Of a stretch of DNA of 31,095 nucleotides, positions 30,339-31,095 are shown one piece after another. Within the stretch, counting starts at the first letter, position 1, and each line of letters opens with the position of its first letter. This DNA is from Perkinsus olseni (taxonomy: Eukaryota; Perkinsozoa; Perkinsida; Perkinsidae): contig JABANP010000581.1 of the NCBI GenBank assembly GCA_013115135.1, positions 1 through 31,095 on the forward strand, in the 5' to 3' direction. The notes under the pieces were generated by a model, which was not told the DNA's origin, did no database searches, and saw only the letters and a list, made by a program, of their open reading frames with translations. The position numbers and the translations under genes are program-made.

Positions 30339-31095
30339 CTACTCGTCCTCACCGGCGTAACGGTAGATCATCCCGAAGCGGGCTCCGAAGGATCCGGCGT
30401 CGAGCTCCATCACATCCACTTGGTCCACCTCGCTAACCAAGTTGAGCTTCACCTACCTCGCTCACCAATGCTCAACTCCCTGATCAGTTGAAGTACGGTC
30501 GTGGGCTGTTCATCGTCGGAGCCATAGTCGAATCGCCTCAACTGGCGCATGGTGGCAGACTGCATGGCAAGGACTGCGCGCCGCTACCGTAAGACGTATC
30601 AAGGAAGACTACAATCAGATCGTAACGATCTGGTGTTTTCTGTCGAACCACAGAAACTGGAGCGCGACGGTCCAGCAAGGACTGAACGAAATTGGCATCC
30701 CCGGCTTCGCTCAAGTACGTGCAAAATCGCAGCGTCGACCTCTGTGGCCCAGCTCTCCAGGTTCTCCACTGCAGCCCTGGCTCTCGCTCCATAGCGTTGC
30801 AGTGTTTGCTGCAGACCTCGGGCCTTGGAGCCTTCGAACCCAATGCTGTCATGGCGAGCTGGCCGCTGCTGTGGTTGGTTGATACAGAGACTAGGTCCGT
30901 CCTCCTCTGAACGCTTTCATGAGGAGGCCGCAGATACACCTTCATGAACTTCATGCTCAACTGTGAAGTCCTCAAGAAAACGGTTATCCTGGCTAAGAAC
31001 TTCGAAGACCTTCAGCTCAATGACAAGCAGGTAGATGTCGTTTTTCCAATAGCGAACCTGCATGGCCACCCAGCCGTCAGGAACTACCATGGACG
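30339..31095 (-). CDS. Unidentified protein, 3' exons (5' end outside window)
   Basis: The window opens inside an exon reading MVVPDGWVAMQVRYWKNDIY, LLVIELKVFEVLSQDNRFLE and TVEHEVHEGVSAASS. After an in-frame TGA (or a 24-nt GT-AG intron) the same frame continues with KARGLQQTLQRYGARARAAV and ESWATEVDAAILHVLERS, a helical segment. Further exons encode TMRQLRRFDYGSDDEQPTTV, LQLIREL and the C-terminus VMELDAGSFGARFGMIYRYA ending GEDE at 30339-30341. A T-T'-T site (30610-30631) lies between the helical exon and the MRQLRRF exon and may be intronic. No domain was recognised. Confidence 0.5.
30422..30478. repeat. Short imperfect tandem duplication at an exon edge
   Basis: CACCTCGCTAACCAA and CACCTACCTCGCTCACCAA lie side by side, and GTTGAGC/GCTCAAC form an inverted pair across them. 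The duplication sits at the junction between the last two exons of the flanking gene, where only a 20-nt intron would fit. Confidence 0.6.
30610..30631. repeat. T-T'-T inverted micro-insertion, site 12
   Basis: Word T is TACGATCT, with one mismatch in the first copy (A for G at 30613). It is the only site in or beside a probable host gene and may lie in an intron. Confidence 0.85.

Noticed and set aside
1..31095. tRNA, rRNA, spliced-leader or riboswitch genes
   Set aside because: No tRNA-like box A/B pair with cloverleaf, rRNA core sequence or dinoflagellate-type spliced-leader sequence was recognised on either strand by eye.

Overview
This window looks like nuclear DNA of a protist. Genes lie close together on both strands, carry many very short GT-AG introns (about 30-90 nt), and use GC-rich codons. 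The gene content (p25-alpha/TPPP-like protein, SbsA-type Ig-like surface protein, divergent ORC5, SLC12 cotransporter) would suit a free-living or parasitic alveolate such as a perkinsid. That assignment is inference; no rRNA or spliced-leader gene is present to prove it. Many genes also need single-base frame slips to join otherwise convincing coding segments. Those could be assembly errors, decay or real frameshifting.

Layout. 0.5-19.2 kb is almost entirely minus-strand coding: a small mitochondrial-targeted protein (0.5-1.1 kb); origin recognition complex subunit 5 (1.3-3.9 kb); a P-loop protein with a Cys-rich segment (4.2-5.4 kb); a long run of helical, charged exons from one or two large unidentified proteins (5.4-9.7 kb); two further helical or coiled-coil loci (10.2-11.9 kb); a poorly resolved stretch (11.9-13.2 kb); a RING-finger protein (13.3-14.3 kb); a polyQ/RGG-rich protein (14.5-15.1 kb); a short J-domain-type protein (15.2-15.7 kb); a secreted single-pass SbsA/Ig-like protein (15.6-17.2 kb); and a p25-alpha protein (17.5-19.2 kb). 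From 19.4 kb the plus strand takes over: a secreted PA-domain/MRH-like protein (19.4-21.9 kb), a Myb/SANT-like protein (22.6-23.9 kb) and a many-exon SLC12 cation-chloride cotransporter (24.3-27.2 kb) that lacks a recognisable C-terminal domain. 27.4-29.0 kb is a minus-strand non-LTR retrotransposon reverse transcriptase, and 30.3 kb to the window edge holds the 3' part of another minus-strand gene.

Most striking feature. Twelve sites between 27.5 and 30.6 kb share one exact architecture that does not depend on their sequence. An 8-bp word T is present as its first 7 bases, then its full 8-base reverse complement, then its last 7 bases (22 bp in all, a net gain of 14 bp over a single T). Seven sites are perfect, four have one mismatch, and one has one mismatch plus the inverted unit twice in tandem. 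Nine lie in the retrotransposon. At eight of these nine, removing the 14 bp (22 bp at the tandem site) restores the reverse transcriptase reading frame. The word differs at every site, so this is not a conventional repeat family. It looks like the product of a specific enzyme acting on 8-bp targets, and an unusual full-length hAT-type excision footprint is the closest known chemistry. I see no such site in the host genes of the window.
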